Source of the DNA: Muribaculaceae bacterium
GTDB taxonomy: Bacteria; Bacteroidota; Bacteroidia; Bacteroidales; Muribaculaceae
Direction: 5' to 3'
Assembly (NCBI GenBank): GCA_022509165.1
Contig: JAFLTT010000002.1
Span: 186,001 to 250,000 of the forward strand
DNA length: 64,000 bases
In this document: in pieces, positions 20,771 through 30,195 of the stretch
Numbering within the stretch: position 1 is the first letter of the stretch
Layout of the letters: every line of letters begins with the position of its first letter
Notes under the pieces: model-generated
Databases searched by the model: none
Seen by the model: only the letters and a program-made list of their open reading frames with translations
What the model was told of the DNA's origin: nothing
Position numbers and translations under genes: made by a program

Positions 20771-20803
20771 ACGGGCACTCCCATTCATTAAGGGAGTACC
20801 CGT
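20771..20803 (-). terminator. Terminator after the secreted acidic protein gene
   Basis: ACGGGCACTCCC pairs with GGGAGTACCCGT (one mismatch) around 9 nt. It lies between the minus-strand gene at 20834 and the sigma gene, and so separates the two transcripts. Confidence 0.75.
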
Positions 20804-20833
20804 ATTTATTAAAGTATGATAATGTAAGTCAGA

Positions 20834-22252
20834 TTATTTCATTATTTTTTCTACCTTATTACCTGTCTTTTTAATAAAGAAACCTTTGTCAGGATTTGCC
20901 ACCTTACGGCCTTGAAGATCGTAGTAAACCGGAGCAGTATTTGCATCATCAATCAAAGATTCTACAATACCCGGATCATCCTGATAAACCGTGAATGTAA
21001 CATTCCCCATTGTCCCGTTTACGAAAAGAGTGACAGTATAATCTCCTTCCGGCAATAACCATTCTATTGGGTCGCCATAAATTCCAAGGAATCCGATGCC
21101 ACCCATTTCTGATGATACCGGCATCTTCAAAATATCATTTGTACCGAACCAGAATTGAGTCTCTTCCATTTCTTCTATATCATCTTCGCCATCTTCATCT
21201 AAATCTCCATAGTTTATTTCGTATACGTAATCCGGAGCTTGGATGAGGAACCCTTCCGGGGCACCGGAGAGATGAATTTTTTGAATTATATAATTTACGG
21301 TTGTTATGGTTTCTTCTTTACCGGTATCCTCATCTTCATAAGTTTCTTCAGTTACAGTACGTGTGAATTTCACTTCATCGCTGAAATCTTCGAATCCTTC
21401 GAAACCGTTGAGATAATATTCGCATTCATCAGGGGCATCCTGATTTTGGCAATAATTGAACGTCACCATGGCCATAGCTCCAAAATCGAGGAAAGATACA
21501 GTATAATATCCCGGGTTAAGATTACTTTGCACAGCCGGTCCATCAGGAATCAAAGTGGCAAACGCCATACCTTCTTCGGCCTCAACCGGTTGTCCGTCAA
21601 AACTTCCGAATTTAACAGTGCCGTTTGTAATATAGAAACCATCTTCACAGCTTTCTATATAAAACTTAGGAATACCAAACATTTGAGTGCCTTCTAATTC
21701 AGAGCCCACAAATTTACAGCCCTGTTCACCATATTCCATATCGTTGAACCCGGTGATATAATAAGCCGTTACAGTCTCGCCTGAATCAGTATTGGTAAAC
21801 TGGATAGTCCAAGTCATGGGAATATCGGGGTCATCTTGGAAACTTGCAAGAATCACTTTATAAGTACCGGGTGTGAGTTCGCAATTCACCGGGGCTCCGT
21901 CAGGTGCCATACCAATCATGGAAGAATAATCATTGATTATATTCTCAGTATAGAATTCATGATTGGCATCATAGCCTAAATCAAGACCTTCCGAACCAAT
22001 GGCTTTGAAACCGTCGGGACATGAAGAGATTTCCATCTCTTCATTGATATAACGATAGATACCTTCTTCGATATCACCTTCGATATCTTCAGTGCCTGGA
22101 GTGTAAACCAGTGTATTGTTAGTAGTTTGAGTAGTTTCGCCATTGATACCTGAAAGATAGAAACCACCCTGAGGAGGATTGGGCACCAAATCGCTCTGTG
22201 CCATCATGCCCATTGCACAGAAAAGTGAAAGAGTAAGTAAAGTTTTTCTCAT
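20834..22252 (-). CDS. Secreted acidic repeat protein with a C-terminal sorting-like tail
   Basis: Signal peptide MRKTLLTLSLFCAMGMMAQ. The mature protein is very acidic. It appears to hold three related modules: each has an (E/S)xCPDGF- or APEGF-like turn (CPDGFKAIGS, CEDGFYITNG, APEGFLIQAP) and a PG(T/Y)Y(K/T)V-like strand (TPGTYKVILASF, NPGYYTVSFLDF, PEGDYTVTLFVN). The last 45 residues (APVYYDLQGRKV, NPDKGFFIKKTGNKVEKIM) match a C-terminal motif common on secreted Bacteroidales proteins, resembling type IX secretion sorting tails. Substrate unknown. Confidence 0.78.
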   Translation of the reverse strand: MRKTLLTLSLFCAMGMMAQSDLVPNPPQGGFYLSGINGETTQTTNNTLVYTPGTEDIEGDIEEGIYRYINEEMEISSCPDGFKAIGSEGLDLGYDANHEFYTENIINDYSSMIGMAPDGAPVNCELTPGTYKVILASFQDDPDIPMTWTIQFTNTDSGETVTAYYITGFNDMEYGEQGCKFVGSELEGTQMFGIPKFYIESCEDGFYITNGTVKFGSFDGQPVEAEEGMAFATLIPDGPAVQSNLNPGYYTVSFLDFGAMAMVTFNYCQNQDAPDECEYYLNGFEGFEDFSDEVKFTRTVTEETYEDEDTGKEETITTVNYIIQKIHLSGAPEGFLIQAPDYVYEINYGDLDEDGEDDIEEMEETQFWFGTNDILKMPVSSEMGGIGFLGIYGDPIEWLLPEGDYTVTLFVNGTMGNVTFTVYQDDPGIVESLIDDANTAPVYYDLQGRKVANPDKGFFIKKTGNKVEKIMK

Positions 22253-22521
22253 GTTATGATGTTTTAGTTAGAAAAATGTAATCTTTATAATGAAAATGAT
22301 AGAAAGGAGTAATAACTACTCTTTTTCTAATTACGCAATCTGATAAAAAAAGTATACGTCTTTTTCAAGAAAATTTAAAATTTATGCAAATATGTAAAAC
22401 CCTCTTTTCCAATTGTCGCTTAAATTAAGGAAAAGAGTCTATATAGATATACTTTTCAAAGGGGTTCGCGTATTATTACAAACAGCAAGAATAATTCACT
22501 AACCTAAAACATATCACAAAA

Positions 22522-23919
22522 ATGAAGCTTGTGAAACCTTTATTTGCTATGATGGCAGCAGGAGCAATATTATCTGGAGTCTCTTGCTCATCGGAAAAGA
22601 AACCGGCTTTTACAGGATATCTGGAAACCGATGGTATAGGCGACATGGTGTTTAATTATTCCCCCGACCATGATTTCTTTACTATGAGAACTGTTCCAAT
22701 TACTCCTGATTCTACAGGAAAATTTGTATTTCCTGACTCTCTTATCACGGGCAATGATCTACGCACTCAGATACTTGCCGACAATGATTATTTCGGGATT
22801 TATCTGGAGAAAGGAAAAAGTGTAGAGGGCAGAATCACACGCGATAAAGATGGTAAACTTCAGATAACTTTTACAGGCGACAATGCCGATATCAACACTT
22901 ATTATAATGCACTTTGCCAGGCTTTTGATTCAATGAAATATTTCAGTCCGGACCCATCCGAGGGAAAAACCGTGGCCGAATATATGGAACTCCTGGAGAG
23001 TGAGAATGCAAAAGTACTTGATGCATCCATAATAAAGAATCCCCAACAACGCGAATATTATGAGAAGATGCGCGACAGAATGTATACCTGGTCGAGAATC
23101 CGTCTTTTGATGGACCAGGCTGAGGAGCAAGGTGCAGATGTGCGCGAAATGCCTGAATATATCACTCTGGTTAATACCATAGACCCCAATGACGATATGA
23201 GTCTGGAGTGTACCCTAATATTTCCCTGGCTCCAAATGCAGACAAAAAGTGATGCTAACAATTCACTTGCCGGAAGCATAGAATCATTGAAGGTTCTGGA
23301 TAAATCCATCACCAATCCAAATACACGTCGCGTGATGATGAATCAGTTAGCTTACACTTTCTTTGCTTATTCTCAGCCTTCGCCTGAAGAGGCTGAAGCA
23401 TATATGGAGGAATATAAGAAAGTAGCTTCAGATTATCCCGAACTTATTGAGGCTTATACTACACGAGCCAATGCCATTAAGCCTATCCAGGCAGGCGATA
23501 AATTGCCCTACGACCCCGTGATTGAAACACCTGATGGTAAGAAGTTGAAACTTTCAGATCTCTTTGGAAAAGTGACTTATATTGATTTCTGGGCTACTTG
23601 GTGCGGTCCTTGCTGCAAACAGATTCCATTCTTGGAAAAACTTGTGGAAAAAATGAGGGGAAATAATGATGTGGCATTTGTAAGTATCTCATCAGATGCC
23701 GACAAGGACGCATGGCTCGCTAAAATTAAAAAGGATAATCCGGACTGGCCACAATATATTTTCGAACCCTCGGATGGCGAAAAATTTTTCGACGCTATGA
23801 ATATAACGGGCATACCACGGTTTATGATTTTAAATGCCGACGGGACAATAGGTGTGGCCGATGCTTTAAGACCTTCTGACGCAGAGGTAGAAGCACAGAT
23901 ACTCTCTTGCGTGAAGTAA
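22522..23919 (+). CDS. TlpA-like thioredoxin-fold lipoprotein
   Basis: Lipobox SGVSC at residue 23. Residues 30-120 resemble the DUF4369 domain (FTGYLETDGIGDMVFNY, GKSVEGRITRD), followed by a helical region. A C-terminal thioredoxin domain (about 325-465) follows with redox motif WCGPCC: FWATWCGPCCKQIPFLEKL, and cis-Pro region TGIPRFMIL. The family reduces periplasmic disulfides. The extra Cys directly after CGPC is unusual. It is followed after 68 bp by FecR and may share its transcript. Confidence 0.9.
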   Translation: MKLVKPLFAMMAAGAILSGVSCSSEKKPAFTGYLETDGIGDMVFNYSPDHDFFTMRTVPITPDSTGKFVFPDSLITGNDLRTQILADNDYFGIYLEKGKSVEGRITRDKDGKLQITFTGDNADINTYYNALCQAFDSMKYFSPDPSEGKTVAEYMELLESENAKVLDASIIKNPQQREYYEKMRDRMYTWSRIRLLMDQAEEQGADVREMPEYITLVNTIDPNDDMSLECTLIFPWLQMQTKSDANNSLAGSIESLKVLDKSITNPNTRRVMMNQLAYTFFAYSQPSPEEAEAYMEEYKKVASDYPELIEAYTTRANAIKPIQAGDKLPYDPVIETPDGKKLKLSDLFGKVTYIDFWATWCGPCCKQIPFLEKLVEKMRGNNDVAFVSISSDADKDAWLAKIKKDNPDWPQYIFEPSDGEKFFDAMNITGIPRFMILNADGTIGVADALRPSDAEVEAQILSCVK

Positions 23920-23987
23920 TACTTTTTCATTTCTATGCATAAGGAGGGAGTGATACCCTCCTTGTGCTCCAATATCAATCAAATATA

Positions 23988-25142
23988 ATGGATTCTAATT
24001 TAGAAAGACTATCATATCTTTGTAAGAAGCACGTGCTCGGCACCCTTACACCGGAAGAGCGGGATGAACTCAACACATGGATAGGCGATGATAAGGATCG
24101 GAAAGAGATTCTTGATCGACTTTGCGATCCACAACTTATGGCCCATAATTTTCATAGAAGAACCCTTGTGGAAACTCATCGGCCCCGGAAAGAGATGGTG
24201 AAAAGACTGGGACTTCAAAAGAAAAGAGTTGCTCCGGCAATATTGGCAACGCTGATAGGTGTGGCTGCCGTGGTAGCATTGATATTTATATTTATAAATC
24301 CTTATTCAGAACCTTATGATTCAAATATCCTCGCAGCCCAGCCACAAAATAAGGAATTAGATTTAGACAGTCTCACTCCGGGAAGCAGCGTTGCATATGT
24401 GGTAAAAGGTGACAGGAAGATACCCTTGAAATCGGAGAGTGGCAATCGTGGTACATCTATGCTTAAGATAAAGGATGTTGTGGAAAAAAATAAGCCGGTA
24501 GTTCTGGAGGTGCCACGAGGCGGAGAATTCATCGTGGTGCTTGACGACAGTACCAAGGTTTGGCTAAATTCTGCTTCTTCCATTACATATCCGGAGAATT
24601 TTTCTGCACAGGCAAGAAATGTTAAAATCACGGGCGAGGCATATTTTTCTGTAACAAAAGATGCCGAACATCCTTTCACTGTGGATTGCGACGGACAGAC
24701 CATCCGAGTGTATGGTACTGAATTTAACGTACGTTCTTATCCAGAGGAGTCTTCCGTATATACTTCATTGGCTGAAGGTTCTGTATCAATAGTGCGCACT
24801 GACGGACATGGTGGAGAGCTAATCTTATCGCCGGGCACTCAGTCAGTTTTTGATAAACAAAAGAAATCGGTTGCAACACAAAATGTTAATATAGAAACTG
24901 TGACCGGATGGCGACATGGACGCTTTGTATTTGAAAACCAGACGTTGCAGCAAATCATGAATGATTTAAGCCGGTGGTATGATTTTGAATTTGAATTTGA
25001 AGACCCTTCATTGCAAGATACAATTTTTATGGGCAGTATTCCCCGATATGGAGATTTCTCTACGGCAATGCTCATTTTGGAAAAATCAGGAGGCGTTAAG
25101 TTTAAATCAGATGGTAATAAAATCCTGATAAGCCATATTTGA
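23988..25142 (+). CDS. FecR-family anti-sigma factor
   Basis: A cytoplasmic N-terminal segment (LERLSYLCKKHVLGTLTPEERDELNTWI) binds the sigma factor in known systems. One membrane helix follows (about residues 81-103, AILATLIGVAAVVALIFIFI), then the FecR domain (VPRGGEFIVVLDDSTKVWLNSASSITYPENF, GEAYFSVTKDAEHPFTV) and the DUF4974 domain (FENQTLQQIMNDLSRWYDFEFEFED). The ATG at 23988 gives the usual start. The gene lies just before the STN-bearing SusC, which fits a FecIR-type signal chain. Confidence 0.93.
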   Translation: MDSNLERLSYLCKKHVLGTLTPEERDELNTWIGDDKDRKEILDRLCDPQLMAHNFHRRTLVETHRPRKEMVKRLGLQKKRVAPAILATLIGVAAVVALIFIFINPYSEPYDSNILAAQPQNKELDLDSLTPGSSVAYVVKGDRKIPLKSESGNRGTSMLKIKDVVEKNKPVVLEVPRGGEFIVVLDDSTKVWLNSASSITYPENFSAQARNVKITGEAYFSVTKDAEHPFTVDCDGQTIRVYGTEFNVRSYPEESSVYTSLAEGSVSIVRTDGHGGELILSPGTQSVFDKQKKSVATQNVNIETVTGWRHGRFVFENQTLQQIMNDLSRWYDFEFEFEDPSLQDTIFMGSIPRYGDFSTAMLILEKSGGVKFKSDGNKILISHI

Positions 25143-25170
25143 TTTCCCATTTCAGACTAACCCTTTCATC

Positions 25171-28100
25171 ATGAAAATAAATTTTAGAAGATTAATCCTT
25201 ATCCTGATAACAGTAGTGCTTTTTTCTTCGACAATAGAAGCAAAGAATCTAACTGTAAATTTCTCCAACACTCCGCTTGAAAAAGTGATGGCTGAAATAA
25301 AAAAGCAGTCGGGCTATGAATTCGTGTATCAGAAAAATCTGGTAGATGGAAATGAACCTGTGACGATGAATCTGAAGAATGTTTCCATCGAACAGATTCT
25401 CAACCGTCTTTTCGTAGACTCCGACATAGCTTATGAGATAATAGATAAAACTATAGTACTCTCTAAAGCACCGGATAATTCGCCATTTTTCAAGCGTCAG
25501 GTGACCGGTATTGTAACTGATAGTGAAGATGAACCCTTAGTGGGAGTATCTGTGTTTGTAGAGGGCACCACCACAGGGGCTTCCACCGATATCGACGGTC
25601 AGTTTACCATAATGGTGGAAAAAGGTAAAAGTACCCTTCGTTTCTCATATGTGGGAATGAAGACCCGCACTGTGAAAATTTCTCCTAAAGAGAAGTATGT
25701 GATGGTGAAAATGGAAGAGGAGCCTCAGATGATGAGCGAAGTAGTGGTGACCGGATATCAAAACCTGAAAAGAGAGAATGCCACAGGTTCCTATCAGACT
25801 ATTTCATCAGCCGATATGGCCCGACGTTACACAGGCGACATCACCTCAAATCTTGAGGGACAAGTTCCGGGTCTTGTGACATATGACAACGGCAACGGAA
25901 AAGAGATATCAATCCGTGGTACAGGATCGTTTCAAGCAAACACCTCACCACTTGTTGTAGTAGATGGTCTGCCGATAGAAGGAGGAATAGAATCGGTAAA
26001 TCCTTATGAGATTGATAATATCACAGTGCTGAAGGATGCGGCCGCAGCAGCCATTTATGGTGCTCGTGCTTCTAACGGGGTTATTGTAATTACAACAAAA
26101 CGGGCCAGGGAAGACAAACTCCAGGTGGAATTTAATGCAGATATCACAATAAGCGAAAAAAATGATTATTCCTACATGGGTTGGGCTACCCCGGCAGAGA
26201 TGATAGAGCTGGAAGGCTATAATTTCAATTATATTAATTCACTTGCAGACCGCACTCCCTATAACACTCTATTGAATTATCATAAGAGCGGCAGGGACAA
26301 TTCTATTTCTCCGGCCACCTTGCTTATGTTGCGGAAAAGTCTGGGAGAAATCGACGAAAATACCCTTCAGAGCAGTTTAAGGGCTCTTGCGGCCAATGAT
26401 TACCGAAAAGAATGGCAGGATGCCATGGAAAGAGTGGGAGTGAGACAGCAATACAACCTTGCAATAAGATATAATGGCAAGGTAATGTCGAATAGCCTTG
26501 TGCTCAATTATGAAAACGATAATATGGGCACAGTAGGGTCAAGCGACAATTCATTCATGCTCAACTATCGTGGAGGTATAAAGATAGGGAGAATTCTCGA
26601 TGTGGCGATAGGACTCAACATTGTAAGTCAGAGATATAAAAGCTATCTTTTCGATGGCGAATGGGGTGCCATCACATCTTTCAGCCCTTATCTCAGTATG
26701 TATAATCCTGATGGGGGTTTGGCAGCCATGACTGCTACTTATACACTTGATGATGCGGCATATTCCAATCCGGTTTATGGTCTTAAGAAAGCTTCTTACA
26801 ATCATATGGAGGAAATTGGTCTTAATACCCTAATCAACAGGCGTACAAATATTCGGCCCTGGATTAATGCCATGGTGCATATCCTGGATGGCTGGAGTGC
26901 CAGTGCTATGTTCCAGTACGAAGACATCTATTTCAAATCGGATGAATTGTGGGGCAAAGACTCATATAGTATGCGTACTCTGTACAACAATTATACCGTG
27001 TTTGATAGGGGAACCGGAAAAGTGACTCATTACATCCCGGAAGGCGGGAAATTGAATTCCGCTACCTCCGAAGGTTCTTTCTATACTTTCAGAGTACAGA
27101 CAGATTACAACAATACTATAGCAGAGAAACATGATATTTCTGCCGCTATAGGTTTTGAATATCGGGAACAGAGGGAGAAGACCTATGCCAATATATTGAT
27201 GGGTTATGACGATCAGACCCAGACTAACGCCAATTATATGATGAATTGGGGTCTTATAAAAGATATGGAGGGCTCATCGGGTGTATTGGGAGTCAATTAT
27301 CCCATGTATGGAGCCCCGGAAAGCACCAGTTTCGGCACCTCTCATATCCTGCATAGATTTTATTCGATTTATGGTGTGGCCAATTACGTTTACGACAGTC
27401 GCTATGCATTAGCTTTAAGTTGCCGATTGGATAAGACAGATTTGTTTGGTGCCGACCCTAAATTCCGTGGGAGACCTCTTTGGAGCGTGGGTGCAAGCTG
27501 GAATCTTCAGAATGAAGCATTCATGAGAGACTATACCTGGCTGGATGTGTTGAAACTGAGAGTTTCTTACGGTCTTACGGGTAATATTGCCCAAAATATC
27601 TCTTCCATGCTTACAGCTTCCATCGGAATTAATGAAATATACGGAAATAAGTTTGCAACCCTTAATACTCCTCCCAATGATCAACTGAGATGGGAGAAGA
27701 CAGCCACCTGGAATGTAGGAGCCGATTTTTCATTTTTCGGTCGTCTGTCGGGTTCTTTAGATTTCTATAGAAAAAACAGTTCGGATTTGCTTTCAGTAAC
27801 CGACCTTGATCCCACCACCGGTTGGAGCCAGCTCACTATCAATAACGGAAAAATGGTGAATACCGGTTTTGAACTACAATTGAATTCACCGGTTATCATT
27901 GCTACTTCTCCGAGCCATTTCGGACTTAACCTTTCATTCAATCTGGCTTATAACCATAATAAAGTGACTAAAGTAGACCATCAGCCTACCAGCGGACTGG
28001 AAGCTCTATCGAGCAACACCCTCCATAAGGGTTATCCTGTAAACTCGCTTTTCAGTTATGATTTCGCTGGCATGGTGACAGAGGGCAACATGCAGTATTA

Positions 28101-28707
28101 CTCATGGAGAGACCACCAAGGAAAGGTGCAGACCGCCAACATTGATACTGACTTTTTTACTCCGGAAGATATAGTGTATTGTGGTTCTCTCGATCCAAAA
28201 GTAGTGGGAAGTTTCATGCCAAGGTTTAGTTGGCAAAGATTTGAACTTGCTGTGATGCTTTCCTGGTATACAGGACATGTGATGAGGGCAAATACCGATA
28301 TGTATACCTCTGAAGGTTCGGTTTATGGATATACCGGTTTAGCTGAGTTGGAAGCAATTCCTTCATCTTACCTTAACTATTGGCGCACAGGAGAGACCAC
28401 TAAATATCCCGCCAATGGATATTTGGGTGGCACTAATGTGATAGGTTACGGTCAATATATGAACGCTAATGTAGTACCGGCTGATTTCATGAAAATAAGA
28501 AATGTGGTGCTTACATATGAGTTCGCGCCTTCTATCTGCAAAAAGTTAAGACTCGAAGAACTGCAACTACGGTTCCAGGTAAACAATCTGTGCACCTGGG
28601 CAAGAAACAATCTGGGTATTGATCCGGAAGCCAACAATCCCATTGCCGGTACTAAATCTTTAAAGGTGCCGAGAAGTTATACTTTCAGCCTTTATTTCAG
28701 TTTCTAA
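25171..28707 (+). CDS. SusC/RagA TonB-dependent receptor with an STN signalling domain
   Basis: Residues 25-105 form an STN domain (NLTVNFSNTPLEKVMAEIKKQ, LNRLFVDSDIAYEII), which passes a signal to FecR. A carboxypeptidase-D-like domain follows (VTGIVTDSEDEPLVGVSVFVEG). The plug starts near VVVTGYQNLKRENATGSYQTI and contains ISIRGTGSFQANTSPLVVVDGLPIEGG and LKDAAAAAIYGARASNGVIVITTK. The rest, to the C-terminal FSLYFSF, is the 22-strand barrel. Length 1178 is usual. With SusD it imports a ligand, probably a glycan or peptide, across the outer membrane. The ligand cannot be read from sequence. Confidence 0.95.
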   Translation: MKINFRRLILILITVVLFSSTIEAKNLTVNFSNTPLEKVMAEIKKQSGYEFVYQKNLVDGNEPVTMNLKNVSIEQILNRLFVDSDIAYEIIDKTIVLSKAPDNSPFFKRQVTGIVTDSEDEPLVGVSVFVEGTTTGASTDIDGQFTIMVEKGKSTLRFSYVGMKTRTVKISPKEKYVMVKMEEEPQMMSEVVVTGYQNLKRENATGSYQTISSADMARRYTGDITSNLEGQVPGLVTYDNGNGKEISIRGTGSFQANTSPLVVVDGLPIEGGIESVNPYEIDNITVLKDAAAAAIYGARASNGVIVITTKRAREDKLQVEFNADITISEKNDYSYMGWATPAEMIELEGYNFNYINSLADRTPYNTLLNYHKSGRDNSISPATLLMLRKSLGEIDENTLQSSLRALAANDYRKEWQDAMERVGVRQQYNLAIRYNGKVMSNSLVLNYENDNMGTVGSSDNSFMLNYRGGIKIGRILDVAIGLNIVSQRYKSYLFDGEWGAITSFSPYLSMYNPDGGLAAMTATYTLDDAAYSNPVYGLKKASYNHMEEIGLNTLINRRTNIRPWINAMVHILDGWSASAMFQYEDIYFKSDELWGKDSYSMRTLYNNYTVFDRGTGKVTHYIPEGGKLNSATSEGSFYTFRVQTDYNNTIAEKHDISAAIGFEYREQREKTYANILMGYDDQTQTNANYMMNWGLIKDMEGSSGVLGVNYPMYGAPESTSFGTSHILHRFYSIYGVANYVYDSRYALALSCRLDKTDLFGADPKFRGRPLWSVGASWNLQNEAFMRDYTWLDVLKLRVSYGLTGNIAQNISSMLTASIGINEIYGNKFATLNTPPNDQLRWEKTATWNVGADFSFFGRLSGSLDFYRKNSSDLLSVTDLDPTTGWSQLTINNGKMVNTGFELQLNSPVIIATSPSHFGLNLSFNLAYNHNKVTKVDHQPTSGLEALSSNTLHKGYPVNSLFSYDFAGMVTEGNMQYYSWRDHQGKVQTANIDTDFFTPEDIVYCGSLDPKVVGSFMPRFSWQRFELAVMLSWYTGHVMRANTDMYTSEGSVYGYTGLAELEAIPSSYLNYWRTGETTKYPANGYLGGTNVIGYGQYMNANVVPADFMKIRNVVLTYEFAPSICKKLRLEELQLRFQVNNLCTWARNNLGIDPEANNPIAGTKSLKVPRSYTFSLYFSF

Positions 28708-28727
28708 AATCCTTTTCCTCACTTAAT

Positions 28728-30152
28728 ATGACAATACGATATTTTATCTCGAAATGGGCAATAGTCCCTATATTGGTTACATTCTTGGCCTCATGCGAAA
28801 GCAAACTCGATATAGTACCGAAAGGTGAGACAGTGCTTGACAATCTTGATGATATAGAATTATTACTAAATCAGGAATATTCATTAGAGGATGCACCGGC
28901 CACAGATATCTCTATGATTTGTGGTGAAGTCACCGGCATGTTTTTATCCGTACCCGAAGTGATTGCCAATCCTAATACTTTGAATGCAGCATACCTTACT
29001 TTCGACGAAAATATAGACAGAGTGATGCTGGCACAGAATAGCGGAAGGTATTCTGCCATCTATAAGTATGTGAACTACATGAACACCATCTTAGTGAAGG
29101 TAGACCAGGTAGAAGGGGAACGAGCCCGTAAGGATGAAATCAAGGCCAAAGCAAGGATTATGAGGGCTTATTTTCATTGGCTTTGTGTAAATATCCATGC
29201 GGCCCAATATGAGGAAGATAAGGCAGCAGATCTGGGAGGAATTGCTTATGTCACCGATATTGATAATCTTGCAGTAAAACAAAAGTTAAGTCTGGCTGAC
29301 ACTTATAAAAAAATTCTGGAAGATTGTGATGATGCTGTGATAGAGAATTTGCCGATTGAATCTTCAGATATAGTACAGGCCGACCGTGCTTTCGGATATG
29401 CGGTAAGAGCTAAGGTGCTTTTCCAGATGAAGAGGTACGAAGAGGCTTTGCCTTATTACAAAAAGGCTCTGGAGCTGAATGGATCGATAGAAGACCGTAC
29501 CTATATAAAAGATGAAAAGGAATGGCTGCTGCAACGCACAGTGCCTAATCATTATGTATGGATCGGTTATGGTATCAGAGTTTCGCCAACTACTGTGTGT
29601 CTTTCTCTTGAAACAGATGCAAAGTTCGAAAAAAACGACTACGTACTGAAGTATTGTGGCTCAAACGGTTGGGATTACAGTTTCGGGAAAATGTATACCG
29701 GACTTGAGGGGGTGAGAATGTATATGGGTTGGAACACTTGCAACAATCCGTATGGTATCACATCAGACCATTTATATTATGACTTGGCAGAATGTATGAT
29801 TCGTACAGGGGAGATACGCGAAGGGCTGGTTATGATTGATGGTGTGAGAAAATATCGAGTGGAAAATTACACTCCTTACACACTGATGTATGATATGATA
29901 CCCTTAGATGAAAAATCAGCAATGGTACTGCTTCAGGGAGCTAAGTTTATAGAGTGTATCGGTACCTATGAAAATTTCTTCGACCAGAAAAGATGGAATA
30001 CAGAGGAAGCCTATAAGAAAACTATAAAAAGAGATCTGAAGAGTTTCGGTAGTTATACACTGGAGCCGGAATCGCCATTGTGGATTCTTCCTTTCCCGGC
30101 AAGTGCCACTCGTCATAATCCTACTCTTACTCAGAACATACCTCAGAAATAA
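28728..30152 (+). CDS. SusD/RagB nutrient-binding lipoprotein
   Basis: Lipobox FLASC near residue 23, then ESKLDIVPKGETVLDNLDDIELLLNQ, the standard SusD opening. TPR-like helices include KARIMRAYFHWLCVNI, and AFGYAVRAKVLFQMKRYEEALPYYKKALELNG. The ending SPLWILPFPASATRHNPTLTQN is typical. It caps the SusC pore at the cell surface. Only 20 bp separate it from susC. Confidence 0.93.
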   Translation: MTIRYFISKWAIVPILVTFLASCESKLDIVPKGETVLDNLDDIELLLNQEYSLEDAPATDISMICGEVTGMFLSVPEVIANPNTLNAAYLTFDENIDRVMLAQNSGRYSAIYKYVNYMNTILVKVDQVEGERARKDEIKAKARIMRAYFHWLCVNIHAAQYEEDKAADLGGIAYVTDIDNLAVKQKLSLADTYKKILEDCDDAVIENLPIESSDIVQADRAFGYAVRAKVLFQMKRYEEALPYYKKALELNGSIEDRTYIKDEKEWLLQRTVPNHYVWIGYGIRVSPTTVCLSLETDAKFEKNDYVLKYCGSNGWDYSFGKMYTGLEGVRMYMGWNTCNNPYGITSDHLYYDLAECMIRTGEIREGLVMIDGVRKYRVENYTPYTLMYDMIPLDEKSAMVLLQGAKFIECIGTYENFFDQKRWNTEEAYKKTIKRDLKSFGSYTLEPESPLWILPFPASATRHNPTLTQNIPQK

Positions 30153-30175
30153 GTAATAGCGTATCGGAGGATAAA

Positions 30176-30191
30176 TAGAAATATATTTCTA
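30176..30191. terminator. AT-rich palindrome between convergent genes
   Basis: TAGAAATATATTTCTA is a perfect 16-bp palindrome lying between the SusD stop and the permease stop. A weak bidirectional terminator is possible. Confidence 0.35.
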
Positions 30192-30195
30192 TATA

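Noticed and set aside
23964..23987. Upstream TTG start for FecR
   Set aside because: The ATG at 23988 gives the standard FecR beginning; the extra eight residues have no support.
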